NCBI GenBank assembly: GCA_017431685.1
Contig: JAFRKO010000026.1
Location: 1-36,715, forward strand
Reading direction: 5' to 3'
Source of the DNA: Mogibacterium sp.
GTDB taxonomy: Bacteria > Bacillota > Clostridia > Peptostreptococcales > Anaerovoracaceae
Length of the DNA stretch: 36,715 nucleotides
The notes beneath the pieces were generated by a model. It saw nothing but the letters and a program-made list of their open reading frames with translations, was not told the origin of the DNA and did not search any database. Position 1 is the first letter of the stretch; every line of letters starts with the position of its first letter. A program made the position numbers and the translations under genes. Shown piece by piece: positions 16,722 to 25,527 of the stretch.

Positions 16722-18218
16722 TTACTTGTTTTTCAGACCCGCATTCTCTTTGTTCCAGAGCTTGTCGTAAGAGAATCCGGTGACATTTTTGAGCATCTTC
16801 TTTTCCTCTTCCGTTGTTACACTCGCATCCTCTCCTTTGCGGCGCGCAACCTCTTTTTGAATAAGGTCGAATTCAGTACTGGTCATCGGGAATAGCACTG
16901 CTACTACAAGCAGCAATGCCGAAAGGATAGCCGGCGCCAGTATGAAGCAGATGCCGATACCTTGCTGTGTTGCGGCGCTCTGTGCCATGCCGGCATTCGC
17001 GAGAGCTTCGTCGTAATGAACTGCAGAAAGCATGAATCCGATCAGCGCTGCAGAAATGCCTGAAGCGATCTTTCTGATAAACGTTGCCATACTGGATACG
17101 ATTCCCGGTCTGCGAATCGATGTTATGAGTTCGTCTACGTCTGTCATGTCAGCCATTATAGCGAAGATGCCCGTGAGAGAACCCGCGTTGCCGAGTCCGA
17201 TCAACGCTGCCAGCCCCAGTATCGGAATAAGCGATACTCCCGGATGTGAGAATCCGAACAAACCAAGCACGCCTATCAGCCTTACAGGAGCTGCGATCAC
17301 GATCGCCATCTTCTTTGATGTTTTTCTCATTATCGGTCCGAAGATAAGCATTCCTATGAGCTGAGCTATCATCAGGACCGCCAGGATAGGCAGATAGTAG
17401 TTCACTTTGTCGTTGTATGCATCAAGAGTGTGCTTTACATAGTAGACTGCCATGCCAGAGATGAAGTCCATGCCGCCCTGTCCGAAGAGGTAAAGTCCGA
17501 GGAAGAGCAGGAACGAACGGCTTCTGAACACGCTTGCCGCCTGTGTGAAGCTCTCGCCTAAAGTCGTCTTCACAGGTTCTTTCTGCTTCTCCCATGTTCC
17601 GAAGAAAACGGTTATCGATACGGCGAAGAACAAAACTCCGAAGATGAGTCCGCACTTCATGTAAAGCGCCGGTTGGTTGGTAGGATTGATGATCATTCCA
17701 GGAACCAGGCCGCAGATCATTGCTCCGAGTGTCGAAAAGATCATGCGCATGTTGGAGAATTTCGCACGCATCTTATAATCGTCTATCATGTCCGGGAGAA
17801 GCCCGTTATATGGTACGCTCAGCACAGTGAAAGCTGTATTGAAGAGGCAGTACATGACCATATAGAATACGTATTTCGCAGTCATGGACGGTGTATTGAT
17901 GTTCATCCAGATGAGCACGAACGTGATGGCCGAAGCAAAGCTTCCGATTAGGATATAGAACCTCTTTGCGCCGAACTTCGAGTGGGTCCTCTCAGTTATG
18001 TTTCCCATGATAGGATCTGTGATAGCGTCCCATATCTTTCCAACCATAGGGATGGTTCCGGCGAGCGCAGCGTTCATTCCCATGGCGTCGGTAAGGAAGA
18101 CGATAAAGAATGCGTTTATGATAACAAAGCATCCTCCGCCGAAAATCTCACCCACACCATAAGTTAATCTGTTAAAAAAACCGTAACCGGGTTTCCTGCC
18201 AGCGATTTCCTCTTTCAT
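16722..18218 (-). CDS. GPH-family (MelB-like) sugar:cation symporter
   Basis: This 498-residue transporter of the major facilitator superfamily has 12 predicted helices. The segment MVGKIWDAITDPIMGNITERT near residue 60 is the signature of the glycoside-pentoside-hexuronide group, which imports glycosides, pentosides or uronides with Na+ or H+. The loop after helix 2 (THSKFGAKRFYILIG) also fits. GAGGG precedes the ATG by about 8 nt. It is the last gene of a minus-strand series with a carboxylesterase, a glycerophosphodiesterase and a beta-helix protein, 81 nt after the esterase; a weak promoter of its own in that gap cannot be excluded. The context suggests it imports the compound these cytoplasmic enzymes break down. 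Confidence 0.92.
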   Translation of the reverse strand: MKEEIAGRKPGYGFFNRLTYGVGEIFGGGCFVIINAFFIVFLTDAMGMNAALAGTIPMVGKIWDAITDPIMGNITERTHSKFGAKRFYILIGSFASAITFVLIWMNINTPSMTAKYVFYMVMYCLFNTAFTVLSVPYNGLLPDMIDDYKMRAKFSNMRMIFSTLGAMICGLVPGMIINPTNQPALYMKCGLIFGVLFFAVSITVFFGTWEKQKEPVKTTLGESFTQAASVFRSRSFLLFLGLYLFGQGGMDFISGMAVYYVKHTLDAYNDKVNYYLPILAVLMIAQLIGMLIFGPIMRKTSKKMAIVIAAPVRLIGVLGLFGFSHPGVSLIPILGLAALIGLGNAGSLTGIFAIMADMTDVDELITSIRRPGIVSSMATFIRKIASGISAALIGFMLSAVHYDEALANAGMAQSAATQQGIGICFILAPAILSALLLVVAVLFPMTSTEFDLIQKEVARRKGEDASVTTEEEKKMLKNVTGFSYDKLWNKENAGLKNK

Positions 18219-18299
18219 TTTGCTTTCCCTCTCATCGATACAACAAAATTGCTACATCTATATTAACATAAAATCCACAGCAACAGACAATCTCAGACT

Positions 18300-19643
18300 C
18301 TACATAGGTCCTTTATCACGCAGGAAGCTGTTCCACTCTTTGAGCCTGCACTGCGCCGGTCCTATCATGCCCCCGCCTTTACCGTCAAACAGGCGGAATC
18401 TGTTGTTCTTTTTGCTTATAGCCGGCCAGTATCGCATACCTTCTCCGTTAGGATCTCCGGTCTTTACGAAATTTGCCACATAGTCCGCCATCTCATCCTT
18501 AAGCCTGCGGTCGTTCTCATCGAACGGACGCCAGCTCTTGTCAAAGTTACCGAACATATACCAGAGATCTGCCGCATGATAGGCCTTGAACCTGTCTCCA
18601 GGCGGAGTTTTATCGAACATATATCCCCACACCGGCGACTGTCCGCGTTTCGCATGCAGTTTTCCCAGACTCAGCGCGAGGTCGTATATCAGGTAAGGCA
18701 TGAAATCCTGCGATGTGACACCGGCTATGATCGGTATATCGAGGTATGAGCCCTCCTTCATTATCTTTGAAGGCATCTTTGGAATTATTGTGCCGTCTAT
18801 GCCCGGCTGCTGGGTGCGCACGTTCCCGATTTCGCGGCCCGTGGTGTACCATGCGTCAAATATGGTCTGGTCAGGCATAGTTCTGAACTCTTCTTCGCTC
18901 TTCGCGCCAGCGCGTTCCCTCACCTTTGACCAGAACTTTTCCTCGGATTCCTCAGGAGTATAAGGACCCGCAAAGTCCGGCACGTTGCCGGCGCCCGACA
19001 TCATAACCGCGCCTTTGACGACATCCTTAAGGATCTGAGTATAAAGAAGATCCATCACCGCCATCGCACCCGCGGACTGTCCCATTATGGTTATGCGCTC
19101 AGGGTCACCGCCGAAATCCGCAATATGCTCTTTGATCCAGCGAAGGCCGAACACCATGTCGTGGAGGCCGTAGTTGCCGGATTTGTAAAGCCCGAACACA
19201 TTTAGCCTGTATCCCAGCGATACATATACTATTCCGCGTTCAGCGTATTCAGCGCTCGATCCGTACGGGTGCTCTCCAACGTTTCCGTTCTCGAATGAAC
19301 CTCCGTGAATGAATACAAGCACAGGGTCTTTTTTAGCCTCAGCGCGGGTGATCACGTTGAGAGTCATTGGCGATTCAGCAAATTTCCAGTCAGGGTAATC
19401 CTGTCCGTACCTGAACTCACTATGGTAGAACCAGTAGCGGCCAATGGATTCCTTATGATATGCCCTGAACTGGAAACAGTCAGTTTCCGGACCTGTAGCA
19501 TCAAGCTCCTCCCATACCGGATACGGCTTCGGAAGCTCAAAACGTTCCGTGATTGCATATGGGATGCCGCGGAACATGCGTATTCCCTTCTCTTCGGTAC
19601 CTGTCACCTTTCCAAGTCCGGTCTCAATGGTTATTTTTTCCAT
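18300..19643 (-). CDS. Type-B carboxylesterase
   Basis: This 447-residue serine esterase belongs to the cholinesterase/para-nitrobenzyl-esterase family (PF00135). It has the N-terminal FRGIPYA, the oxyanion-hole motif HGGSFENG (113-120), the nucleophile Ser190 in IMGQSAGA, the preceding GLHDMVFGLRWIKEHI block and a C-terminal catalytic His in FKAYHAADLWYMFG. It is slightly shorter than the 480-550 residues common for the family. No signal peptide is present, so it should act in the cytoplasm. GGAGAAAG precedes the ATG. The gene sits 18 nt after the phosphodiesterase gene. A cytoplasmic esterase in an uptake operon suggests removal of acyl groups from an imported substrate; that role is inferred. 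Confidence 0.93.
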   Translation of the reverse strand: MEKITIETGLGKVTGTEEKGIRMFRGIPYAITERFELPKPYPVWEELDATGPETDCFQFRAYHKESIGRYWFYHSEFRYGQDYPDWKFAESPMTLNVITRAEAKKDPVLVFIHGGSFENGNVGEHPYGSSAEYAERGIVYVSLGYRLNVFGLYKSGNYGLHDMVFGLRWIKEHIADFGGDPERITIMGQSAGAMAVMDLLYTQILKDVVKGAVMMSGAGNVPDFAGPYTPEESEEKFWSKVRERAGAKSEEEFRTMPDQTIFDAWYTTGREIGNVRTQQPGIDGTIIPKMPSKIMKEGSYLDIPIIAGVTSQDFMPYLIYDLALSLGKLHAKRGQSPVWGYMFDKTPPGDRFKAYHAADLWYMFGNFDKSWRPFDENDRRLKDEMADYVANFVKTGDPNGEGMRYWPAISKKNNRFRLFDGKGGGMIGPAQCRLKEWNSFLRDKGPM

Positions 19644-19661
19644 CTTTCTCCTTTGCCTTAA

Positions 19662-20696
19662 CTAATATGCGGCATCTCTCCCGTTTTCAGATCTCCTGTC
19701 CTCAGCCTCTATATGGTCCGGTTCGAGGTGATACGGCAGATCCACATTCCTCGCAGGAGGCAGCTTCTCACCCTTTCCCTCCAGGAATTCTCTCAGGACC
19801 CACGGCCTGTCCGTTATAATACCGTCGACGCCCATCTCATACAAAGCTTCAATGTCATCTTTGGAATTCACTGTCCAGGGCACTACCTTCATGTGGAACA
19901 TGTGGGCCTCGTCGGTAAGTTCCTTTGTTATCTCCTTGAAATACGGGCTGACATCATCGATCCCAAGCGCGTGAGCCGCACGTACCGGATCTCCGTTAAA
20001 CTCACGTATATCTACACCGCCAAGCCACGGTGACGGTTCGTCCCTGTCCAGCCACAGCGTTGTGCCCTCGGGTACACCCCAGGACGGCTGTTCGCTGTAA
20101 AGCGCTATCGTCCGTATACCGGGATCGATCTCCTTCATCTTCACCAGCACCTGCCAGTCGAAGGACTGCAGAATCACCCTGTCACGGAATCCGAATTCGT
20201 TCACGAGAGAAAGGAATTCTCTGAGCAGCACATCGTAGTCAGGATTCTTCTCATGCCTGATTCCAAGAGCAGGGTCAGGGTATGCTTTAGCTTCAATGCT
20301 CATCCTGATATCTTCGTTTCCACTGTCTCTCACCAGCTCAAACATCTGACGCAGCGAAGGTACGAACGTATCCGCCTTCACCTGAGTCCGCCCGTGAAGT
20401 TCATAGTATTCGACAGATGGATCCATATGCCCCACATTGAACGACTGCACCTCTTGCAGCGTCATATCGTGTATGTAGTATCTGTCGTCCTCAATGCGCC
20501 TTCCATCCCCGTCTGTAGTGAGATCGGGATTAAGCGCCGGGTTGTGTGACATCACTATCTGGCTGTCAGCGGTCAGCTGCATGTCGCACTCTATAGTCAG
20601 AGCACCTTTCTCCAGTGAATACTGGTAAGAATAAAGTGTGTTCTCAGGGCGTGCATCTCTGCCGCCTCTGTGAAATTCCATGTCGTAATATTTCAC
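19662..20696 (-). CDS. Glycerophosphodiester phosphodiesterase family protein
   Basis: The 344-residue protein has the full active-site pattern of the GDPD family: His9-Arg10 in FHRGG, Glu18-Asn19 in RPENTLYSY, Glu36 and Asp38 in IECDMQ (metal ligands) and His51 in VMSHNP (general acid). The family hydrolyses glycerophosphodiesters to sn-glycerol-3-phosphate and an alcohol. The typical C-terminal GVDGIITDRPWVL is also present. No signal peptide is seen, indicating a cytoplasmic enzyme. It starts at GTG (20696) with AAGGAGG 5 nt upstream, 26 nt after the beta-helix gene. The length exceeds the usual 240-300 residues because of insertions (for instance around 105-135 and at the C-terminus), so the substrate may differ from simple glycerophosphodiesters. 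Confidence 0.92.
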   Translation of the reverse strand: MKYYDMEFHRGGRDARPENTLYSYQYSLEKGALTIECDMQLTADSQIVMSHNPALNPDLTTDGDGRRIEDDRYYIHDMTLQEVQSFNVGHMDPSVEYYELHGRTQVKADTFVPSLRQMFELVRDSGNEDIRMSIEAKAYPDPALGIRHEKNPDYDVLLREFLSLVNEFGFRDRVILQSFDWQVLVKMKEIDPGIRTIALYSEQPSWGVPEGTTLWLDRDEPSPWLGGVDIREFNGDPVRAAHALGIDDVSPYFKEITKELTDEAHMFHMKVVPWTVNSKDDIEALYEMGVDGIITDRPWVLREFLEGKGEKLPPARNVDLPYHLEPDHIEAEDRRSENGRDAAY

Positions 20697-20722
20697 GACA
20701 CCCTCCTTTTCAATATACTTTT

Positions 20723-22615
20723 TTATTTTTGACGGATCGCCGCTATCGTCGCAGCTGAGAAAGGCCCCGGTATTATTTTTCCCTCACGTTTATTGCCAAA
20801 ATAGTCCGTATCCAGAACGATATCCGATCCGTCCGGTGCCTCAAACCGCTGTTCCGGTTCAAACGCCTTGCCGAGAACGTTCGATGTGATTATGCGGCAT
20901 TCTCCCTCTTTCTCATGCCTGCATGACTTGGCTCCATTGAGATAGAGATTTCCCTCCGACCATACAGGAAGATGCCCGAAATGGGCTTTCTCGAGCCTGA
21001 CCATATCTGCCGGCCTGGAGAAGTCAAACTGTGAATACCACTCCTTAAAGGTCGGGTACTCATCGAACACCCAGGTTCCGGCCCTTCGGTTCTCATAGTC
21101 CCGTCCGTCATCGGTATCATGCAGTATAACAGCGTCATCCGCAGGCCACGTCTGTATGAAGATATTATTGCAGAACCTGTTGTCACCATGCAGTGTCGTC
21201 ATAAATCCCATTACTTCTGTGCGATGAGGTATGTGATATGGTGTATACCTCCAGTCAGTACCGGCTCCCACACATGTAAAAGCTCCGCATATGAGATTGT
21301 GTACCATCGCTATACCCTGAGCAGCGAAACGGAGACTCACTTCCGAAAACAGTATATTGTTATCTATCAGGGTCGGGCCGTGGCTCACTTCGACAAAAAG
21401 ATCCTGTGACATCATACCGCCCTTAAGCTGTCTGACCCCCTGCGGACGCTGATTGTCGTGCAGATAATTGCAACTTATCCTTGTGCCCTGAGCCTCCCAG
21501 TCGCACCAGATACCCATAGTGCAGTTGTGGATATGGTTCCTCCGGATAATAACATCGATTGCAGCGTGCAGTTTGATACCGGCTATCTCAGCACCGCCAA
21601 GCTCCATCATGTTGTTGATGTGATGGATGTGGTTATCCTCAATTATGCTGAAGACACCTCCCATGCGGCCGATGATGCCGCCCTGCTGGCAATGGTGGAT
21701 ATTGTTGCGGCGGATGGTATGTCCGCCTATGTTTTCTTTAAGCCATCCGTGGTACTGCCCGCGGCAAACGGAATCCCTTTCCATCTGCGTTGGACTCTTT
21801 ACATATTTTGTTGTGAAGTAGTTGTTGTTGTCCGGATCATAGTATCTTCCGAGCGAGATGCCGGCACACTTGCTGTTCACTATCTCACAGTCCTCTATTA
21901 TCCAGCCTTTGCTCCAGTGCGGTCCTATCATGCCGTCCTGGAAAGCCGCAGGCGGCGCCCATGTTGTGGCAGCTTTCTCCACCTTGAAGCCACTGACAGT
22001 GATATAGTTTCTTCCTGTTTCAGAAGGCCAGAAACACTCTCTCCTGACATTGATCTCAACTTTTTCGCAGTTCGGATCCACGCCCTGAAAATTTGCGTAT
22101 ATCACGGTTTCACCGCGTGCTTCGTCCTGCTCCGTGTACCATTTGTATTTCGAATTCTCCGGGTCCCAGCTGACTTCGCTGAGCTCTCCGCGCATGCATT
22201 CTTCAAGACTTGCGGTCTCATACATAGCCTCGTCATTCAGATATACACATCCGGTATGTTTATCCGCTTTAGCAAAATACCAGTCGCCATAAACAAGAGT
22301 AGTGTAAGGATTGTAATCTCCAAACGCACGGTTATCGACCCTGGTAACCCAGACGCTGTCAGAATACCGCTCCCAGGAGGTCAGTCTCTCCGCACCCGTG
22401 ATGACCGCGCCAAGAAGCTCAGCGCTGATATACGTTATTCTTTTGTCCTCTGTTCCGGAATTTACCGGATCTACTTTTTCACGGTAAACTCCAGGGGCTA
22501 CCAGAACCGTGTCTCCCGGGCACGCGACTGCTGCCGCTTCATTTATACTTCTGAATGGTTTTGTCTGGCTGCCGTCACCATCAGAATTTGCTTTGATATC
22601 TACGTATATAATCAT
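20723..22615 (-). CDS. Right-handed parallel beta-helix protein (DUF1565-like), probably a carbohydrate-active enzyme
   Basis: This 630-residue protein starts with a DUF1565-type cap, DGDGSQTKPFRSINEA then PGDTVLVAPGVYREKV. A long stretch of short repeats follows with motifs such as IIEDCEIVN, IRRNNIHHC, IEDNHIHHI and IRRNHIHNC, the rungs of a right-handed beta-helix. Such folds occur in polysaccharide lyases and glycan hydrolases. No signal peptide is present, which is unusual because most beta-helix glycan enzymes are secreted. It starts 1 nt after the stop of the radical SAM gene, with AGGAGCG inside that gene as ribosome-binding site, so the two are tightly coupled. Catalytic residues cannot be assigned by eye. 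Confidence 0.85.
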   Translation of the reverse strand: MIIYVDIKANSDGDGSQTKPFRSINEAAAVACPGDTVLVAPGVYREKVDPVNSGTEDKRITYISAELLGAVITGAERLTSWERYSDSVWVTRVDNRAFGDYNPYTTLVYGDWYFAKADKHTGCVYLNDEAMYETASLEECMRGELSEVSWDPENSKYKWYTEQDEARGETVIYANFQGVDPNCEKVEINVRRECFWPSETGRNYITVSGFKVEKAATTWAPPAAFQDGMIGPHWSKGWIIEDCEIVNSKCAGISLGRYYDPDNNNYFTTKYVKSPTQMERDSVCRGQYHGWLKENIGGHTIRRNNIHHCQQGGIIGRMGGVFSIIEDNHIHHINNMMELGGAEIAGIKLHAAIDVIIRRNHIHNCTMGIWCDWEAQGTRISCNYLHDNQRPQGVRQLKGGMMSQDLFVEVSHGPTLIDNNILFSEVSLRFAAQGIAMVHNLICGAFTCVGAGTDWRYTPYHIPHRTEVMGFMTTLHGDNRFCNNIFIQTWPADDAVILHDTDDGRDYENRRAGTWVFDEYPTFKEWYSQFDFSRPADMVRLEKAHFGHLPVWSEGNLYLNGAKSCRHEKEGECRIITSNVLGKAFEPEQRFEAPDGSDIVLDTDYFGNKREGKIIPGPFSAATIAAIRQK

Positions 22616-22616
22616 T

Positions 22617-23540
22617 TCAGTAAGCGCTCCTGATCTCGAAAGTGCTGTCAGGATGTATTACAGATAGTACGTCCTGACGTTCAGCGTATTCAGAAATAAC
22701 TTTATCGAGCTTTGACATCATTTTATCTCCGTCACGAGGAAGTGTGCCCCAGACATGGAAAGAAATGAAGTCATGAAAGCCTTCATACTTCATGCTTTGC
22801 CCGCCGGTTTTACCCAGTTCTTCGCAGATGAGCCTGATCAGTTCCCTGTCCTCTATAAGGTTTTCATATTCTGAGGCAGCAGTGAACCTGTCAAGCTGCA
22901 TATCCTCGTACAAAGGAGTCTCGTAATGTATGAACATTGAAAAGTTGGTAGCGCTTGACGCTCCGAGCTCCGTCAGAATCCTCGCTGTGGCAGCTGCATT
23001 TTCAGGTCCTCTTCCATGGCCGGCAGCACCTGTCATAATATGTGCATCAAAGCACATCCCATACCGTCTTATCCTTTTTACCGCTTCTATGAGCTGCTCT
23101 ACGGTATTGCCCTTGTTCATAAAGCCGAGAACATCTTCCAGCCCGCTCTCAAGGCCTATGTAAAGGTGCTTTACTCCGTTCTCCGCAAGTATCTGCAATT
23201 CCTCATCGCTCTTTTCAAGTATGCTCGTCACTGTAGCGTTCATATTGATTTCATTGCATTGAGGAAAGTATTTATGTATCAGGTCAAGGATATTGATAAG
23301 ATAATCTGTTCTGAGCGCGAAAGCACTGCCATCCCCAAGAAAGATCTTGCGGGGACTGCCGCCAGCTTCGCTGACACGTCGGATATCTGCCTCGACCTCT
23401 TCAATCGGAATAATTCTGAACTTCAGGTGCTTAAACAGGTCACAGAACCTGCATTGATTATAGCAGCACCCTACCATGACCGGCAGTTTATAGGCAGCAC
23501 GCTCCATCGGCGCTCTGCAAATCTGACCTTCATAATCCAT
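22617..23540 (-). CDS. Radical SAM protein
   Basis: The 307-residue protein has the 4Fe-4S motif CX3CX2C as Cys26, Cys30 and Cys33 in CCYNQCRFC, then a partial TIM-barrel with the glycine-rich FLGDGSAFAL and HLYIGLESG segments found in the Elp3/HemN-like branch (COG1032-type). No B12-binding or SPASM domain is visible. GGGGAG lies 8 nt before the ATG. It is first in the five-gene operon with the beta-helix protein, phosphodiesterase, esterase and symporter, under a promoter wrapped in palindromes. The reaction is unknown. Related proteins are common as stand-alone genes in gut Firmicutes, so its place in this operon is informative but not decisive. Confidence 0.9.
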   Translation of the reverse strand: MDYEGQICRAPMERAAYKLPVMVGCCYNQCRFCDLFKHLKFRIIPIEEVEADIRRVSEAGGSPRKIFLGDGSAFALRTDYLINILDLIHKYFPQCNEINMNATVTSILEKSDEELQILAENGVKHLYIGLESGLEDVLGFMNKGNTVEQLIEAVKRIRRYGMCFDAHIMTGAAGHGRGPENAAATARILTELGASSATNFSMFIHYETPLYEDMQLDRFTAASEYENLIEDRELIRLICEELGKTGGQSMKYEGFHDFISFHVWGTLPRDGDKMMSKLDKVISEYAERQDVLSVIHPDSTFEIRSAY

Positions 23541-23559
23541 ATGTCTTACTCCCCTTTTG

Positions 23560-23603
23560 TTTGCATATATGCAAATTATACCTTAATTTGCATTTTGCCA
23601 AAA
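23560..23603 (-). promoter_or_regulatory. Promoter with palindromic operator of the radical SAM operon
   Basis: TATAAT lies at 23580-23575 (minus strand), with a candidate -35 TTGGCA at 23601-23596 (15-nt spacer) or TTTTGG at 17 nt. A perfect 16-bp palindrome TTTGCATATATGCAAA (23560-23575) covers the transcription start, and a second inverted repeat GCAAATTA-N5-TAATTTGC (23571-23591) encloses the -10 box, sharing one half-site. Three or more TTTGCA-type half-sites in 32 nt strongly suggest a repressor site. Confidence 0.7.
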
Positions 23604-23614
23604 CGGAATACTGA

Positions 23615-23639
23615 AAAAGCCTCCCGCGTGGAGGCTTTT
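23615..23639 (-). terminator. Terminator after trpB2
   Basis: The stem AAAAGCCTCC/GGAGGCTTTT with a 5-nt loop lies 26 nt past the trpB2 stop; on the minus strand it ends in five T residues. It separates trpB2 from the radical SAM promoter immediately downstream. Confidence 0.9.
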
Positions 23640-23665
23640 AGATGAATAAAGTCCGTTTTAGTTAA

Positions 23666-25036
23666 TCACAGTTCAGCCGGCTGCGGAGGTACACATTTGA
23701 TCGCTTCCGCCAGATCTTCATCTGTAGGGATATAGTCAGTCATTGTGCCGTCATTGAACTGCTGATAAGCTGCAAGGTCAAAGTAACCTGTTCCGGAAAG
23801 GCCGAAGAGTATCGTTTTTGCCTCTCCGCTTTCCTTGCATTCGAGCGCGGTGTCTATCGCCGCTTTGATCGCGTGGCTGCTTTCAGGAGCAGGAAGTATG
23901 CCTTCAGCTCTTGCAAAAATCTCTGCTGCCTCGAAGACTTCAGACTGCTCATATGCAACCGCTTCCATCATTCCCTGGTCATACAGTTCGGAGATAATCG
24001 TGCTCATTCCATGGAATCTGAGTCCTCCTGCATGTATCGGCGACGGAATGAATTTATTACCAAGAGTATACATTTTTGCCAGCGGACAGACATTTCCGGT
24101 ATCACAGAAATCATAAAGATATTTCCCCCTGGTCAGGCTCGGACATGAAGCCGGCTCAGCTGCAATGAACCTATAGTCTTTTTCGCCCCGGAGTTTTTCT
24201 CCCATAAACGGTGCTATCAGGCCGCCCAGATTAGACCCGCCTCCCGTGCATCCGATAATGATATCAGGCTTCACACCTATCTTGCTGAGTGCTGTATGTG
24301 CTTCCTGTCCTATCACACTCTGGTGCAGTAATACCTGATTGAGCACACTGCCCAGAACATACCGGTACCCTTCTGTACCAACAGCAACTTCCACAGCCTC
24401 CGAGATCGCGCAGCCCAGGCTCCCTGTTGTTCCCGGGAACTGTTCCAGGAGGGAGCGTCCTACCTGTGTTGTATCTGACGGGGATGCAACTACATCTGCT
24501 CCATACGTACGCATCACCTCGCGGCGGAAAGGTTTCTGCTCATATGATCCTTTTACCATGAAGACCTTGCACTCAAGACCGAAGTGTGCGCATGCCATCG
24601 ACATGGCCGTACCCCACTGTCCGGCTCCGGTCTCAGTCGTGATTCCTTTCAGGCCCTGCTTTTTTGCGTAATATGCCTGAGCAGCAGCTGAATTGAGCTT
24701 GTGGGAACCGGAAGTATTATTTCCTTCGAACTTGAAGTAAATAGCTGCAGGTGTTCCGAGTTTTTTCTCCAGGTTGTAAGCACGTACAACAGGCGAAGGT
24801 CTGTATGTTCTGTAATAGTCTCTTATCTCCTCCGGGATCTCGATGTATCTCGTGTCGTTGTCGAGCTCCTGAGCTACAAGTTCCTCGCAGAATACGCCTT
24901 TAAGTTCTTCAGCTGTCATCGGCTGCATCGTGCCGGGATTGAGCAGCGGAGCAGGCTTTTTCTTCATATCTGCTCTCAGGTTGTAATAATGTGTAGGGAT
25001 TTCTTCTTCTGTCAGATAGATACGGTAGTTTTCCAT
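23666..25036 (-). CDS. trpB2: TrpB2-type tryptophan synthase beta chain
   Basis: This 456-residue PLP enzyme condenses indole with serine (or acts as a related beta-replacement enzyme) to give tryptophan. The N-terminal extension (about 90 residues), RPSPVVRAYNLE, the PLP lysine Lys113 in GSHKLN, the catalytic Glu135 in TTETGAGQWG and the cofactor phosphate loop GCTGGGSNLGG define the long TrpB2 class rather than TrpB1. TrpA is absent nearby, typical for TrpB2, which may salvage indole. AAGGAG precedes the ATG. A Trp-specific T-box leader lies upstream and a terminator downstream, so it is monocistronic and made when charged tRNA-Trp is scarce. The T-box independently supports a tryptophan role. 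Confidence 0.95.
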   Translation of the reverse strand: MENYRIYLTEEEIPTHYYNLRADMKKKPAPLLNPGTMQPMTAEELKGVFCEELVAQELDNDTRYIEIPEEIRDYYRTYRPSPVVRAYNLEKKLGTPAAIYFKFEGNNTSGSHKLNSAAAQAYYAKKQGLKGITTETGAGQWGTAMSMACAHFGLECKVFMVKGSYEQKPFRREVMRTYGADVVASPSDTTQVGRSLLEQFPGTTGSLGCAISEAVEVAVGTEGYRYVLGSVLNQVLLHQSVIGQEAHTALSKIGVKPDIIIGCTGGGSNLGGLIAPFMGEKLRGEKDYRFIAAEPASCPSLTRGKYLYDFCDTGNVCPLAKMYTLGNKFIPSPIHAGGLRFHGMSTIISELYDQGMMEAVAYEQSEVFEAAEIFARAEGILPAPESSHAIKAAIDTALECKESGEAKTILFGLSGTGYFDLAAYQQFNDGTMTDYIPTDEDLAEAIKCVPPQPAEL

Positions 25037-25082
25037 TTCTGTTCTCCTTTTCTCCAGTCTCTGATAAGTGAGTTAATGTATT

Positions 25083-25108
25083 CGGACAGGTTATACCCGG
25101 CCTGTCCG
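25083..25108 (-). promoter_or_regulatory. Extra hairpin between the T-box terminator and trpB2
   Basis: CGGACAGG/CCTGTCCG forms an 8-bp stem with a 10-nt loop. There is no T-run after it, so it is not a terminator. It could stabilise the 5' end of the trpB2 message after read-through. Confidence 0.4.
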
Positions 25109-25127
25109 GTGCCTGAAAGGGAGAAAC

Positions 25128-25430
25128 AAAAACGCTCCCGTCCCGGCATAATACATGCTGGGACAGAAGCATGATAATACAAAACTTCTGCGGTGCCACC
25201 CGGCTTGGCAGAGTTGCCCCTGCCCACTCACTGCATACCATCATATGCATCATTTGTTTACGAAGTTTTCTCTCCGTCTTCCATACTCAGGATCTTCATC
25301 CCTTTCCTGTCGCCCTCAGGAGTCCATTCAGTCCCGCCTCCGCATGCTGCCCTCTCACCGCCGGCAGCTCGCTCATATGTAAGCATCGGAACCTACTCAC
25401 TCTCCTTCAAAGGTTTATTGGTATTAAATT
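25128..25430 (-). promoter_or_regulatory. T-box riboswitch leader, tryptophan (specifier TGG)
   Basis: On the minus strand the antiterminator box GGGTGGCACCGCAG (about 25201-25188) matches the T-box core. Upstream, Stem I has the AGTA element near 25400 and GAA immediately before TGG A, placing the Trp codon TGG at 25326-25324 as specifier. A mutually exclusive terminator (25170-25128) pairs GCTTCTGTCCC with GGGACGGGAGC and ends in TTTTT. Uncharged tRNA-Trp would stabilise the antiterminator and switch on trpB2. Confidence 0.92.
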
Positions 25431-25436
25431 AATGAT

Positions 25437-25465
25437 AATTTAGCATCGTTTTTGTGAATTGTAAA
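25437..25465 (-). promoter_or_regulatory. Promoter of the T-box/trpB2 unit
   Basis: TTTACA (25465-25460), a 17-nt spacer and TAAATT (25442-25437) give a start near 25430, which leaves a T-box leader of about 390 nt before the ATG. Confidence 0.6.
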
Positions 25466-25527
25466 CAAATATTATCGAAATGTTGACAATTTTTTGTGTT
25501 TTTTCTCAAGAGCAATTATCGATTCCT

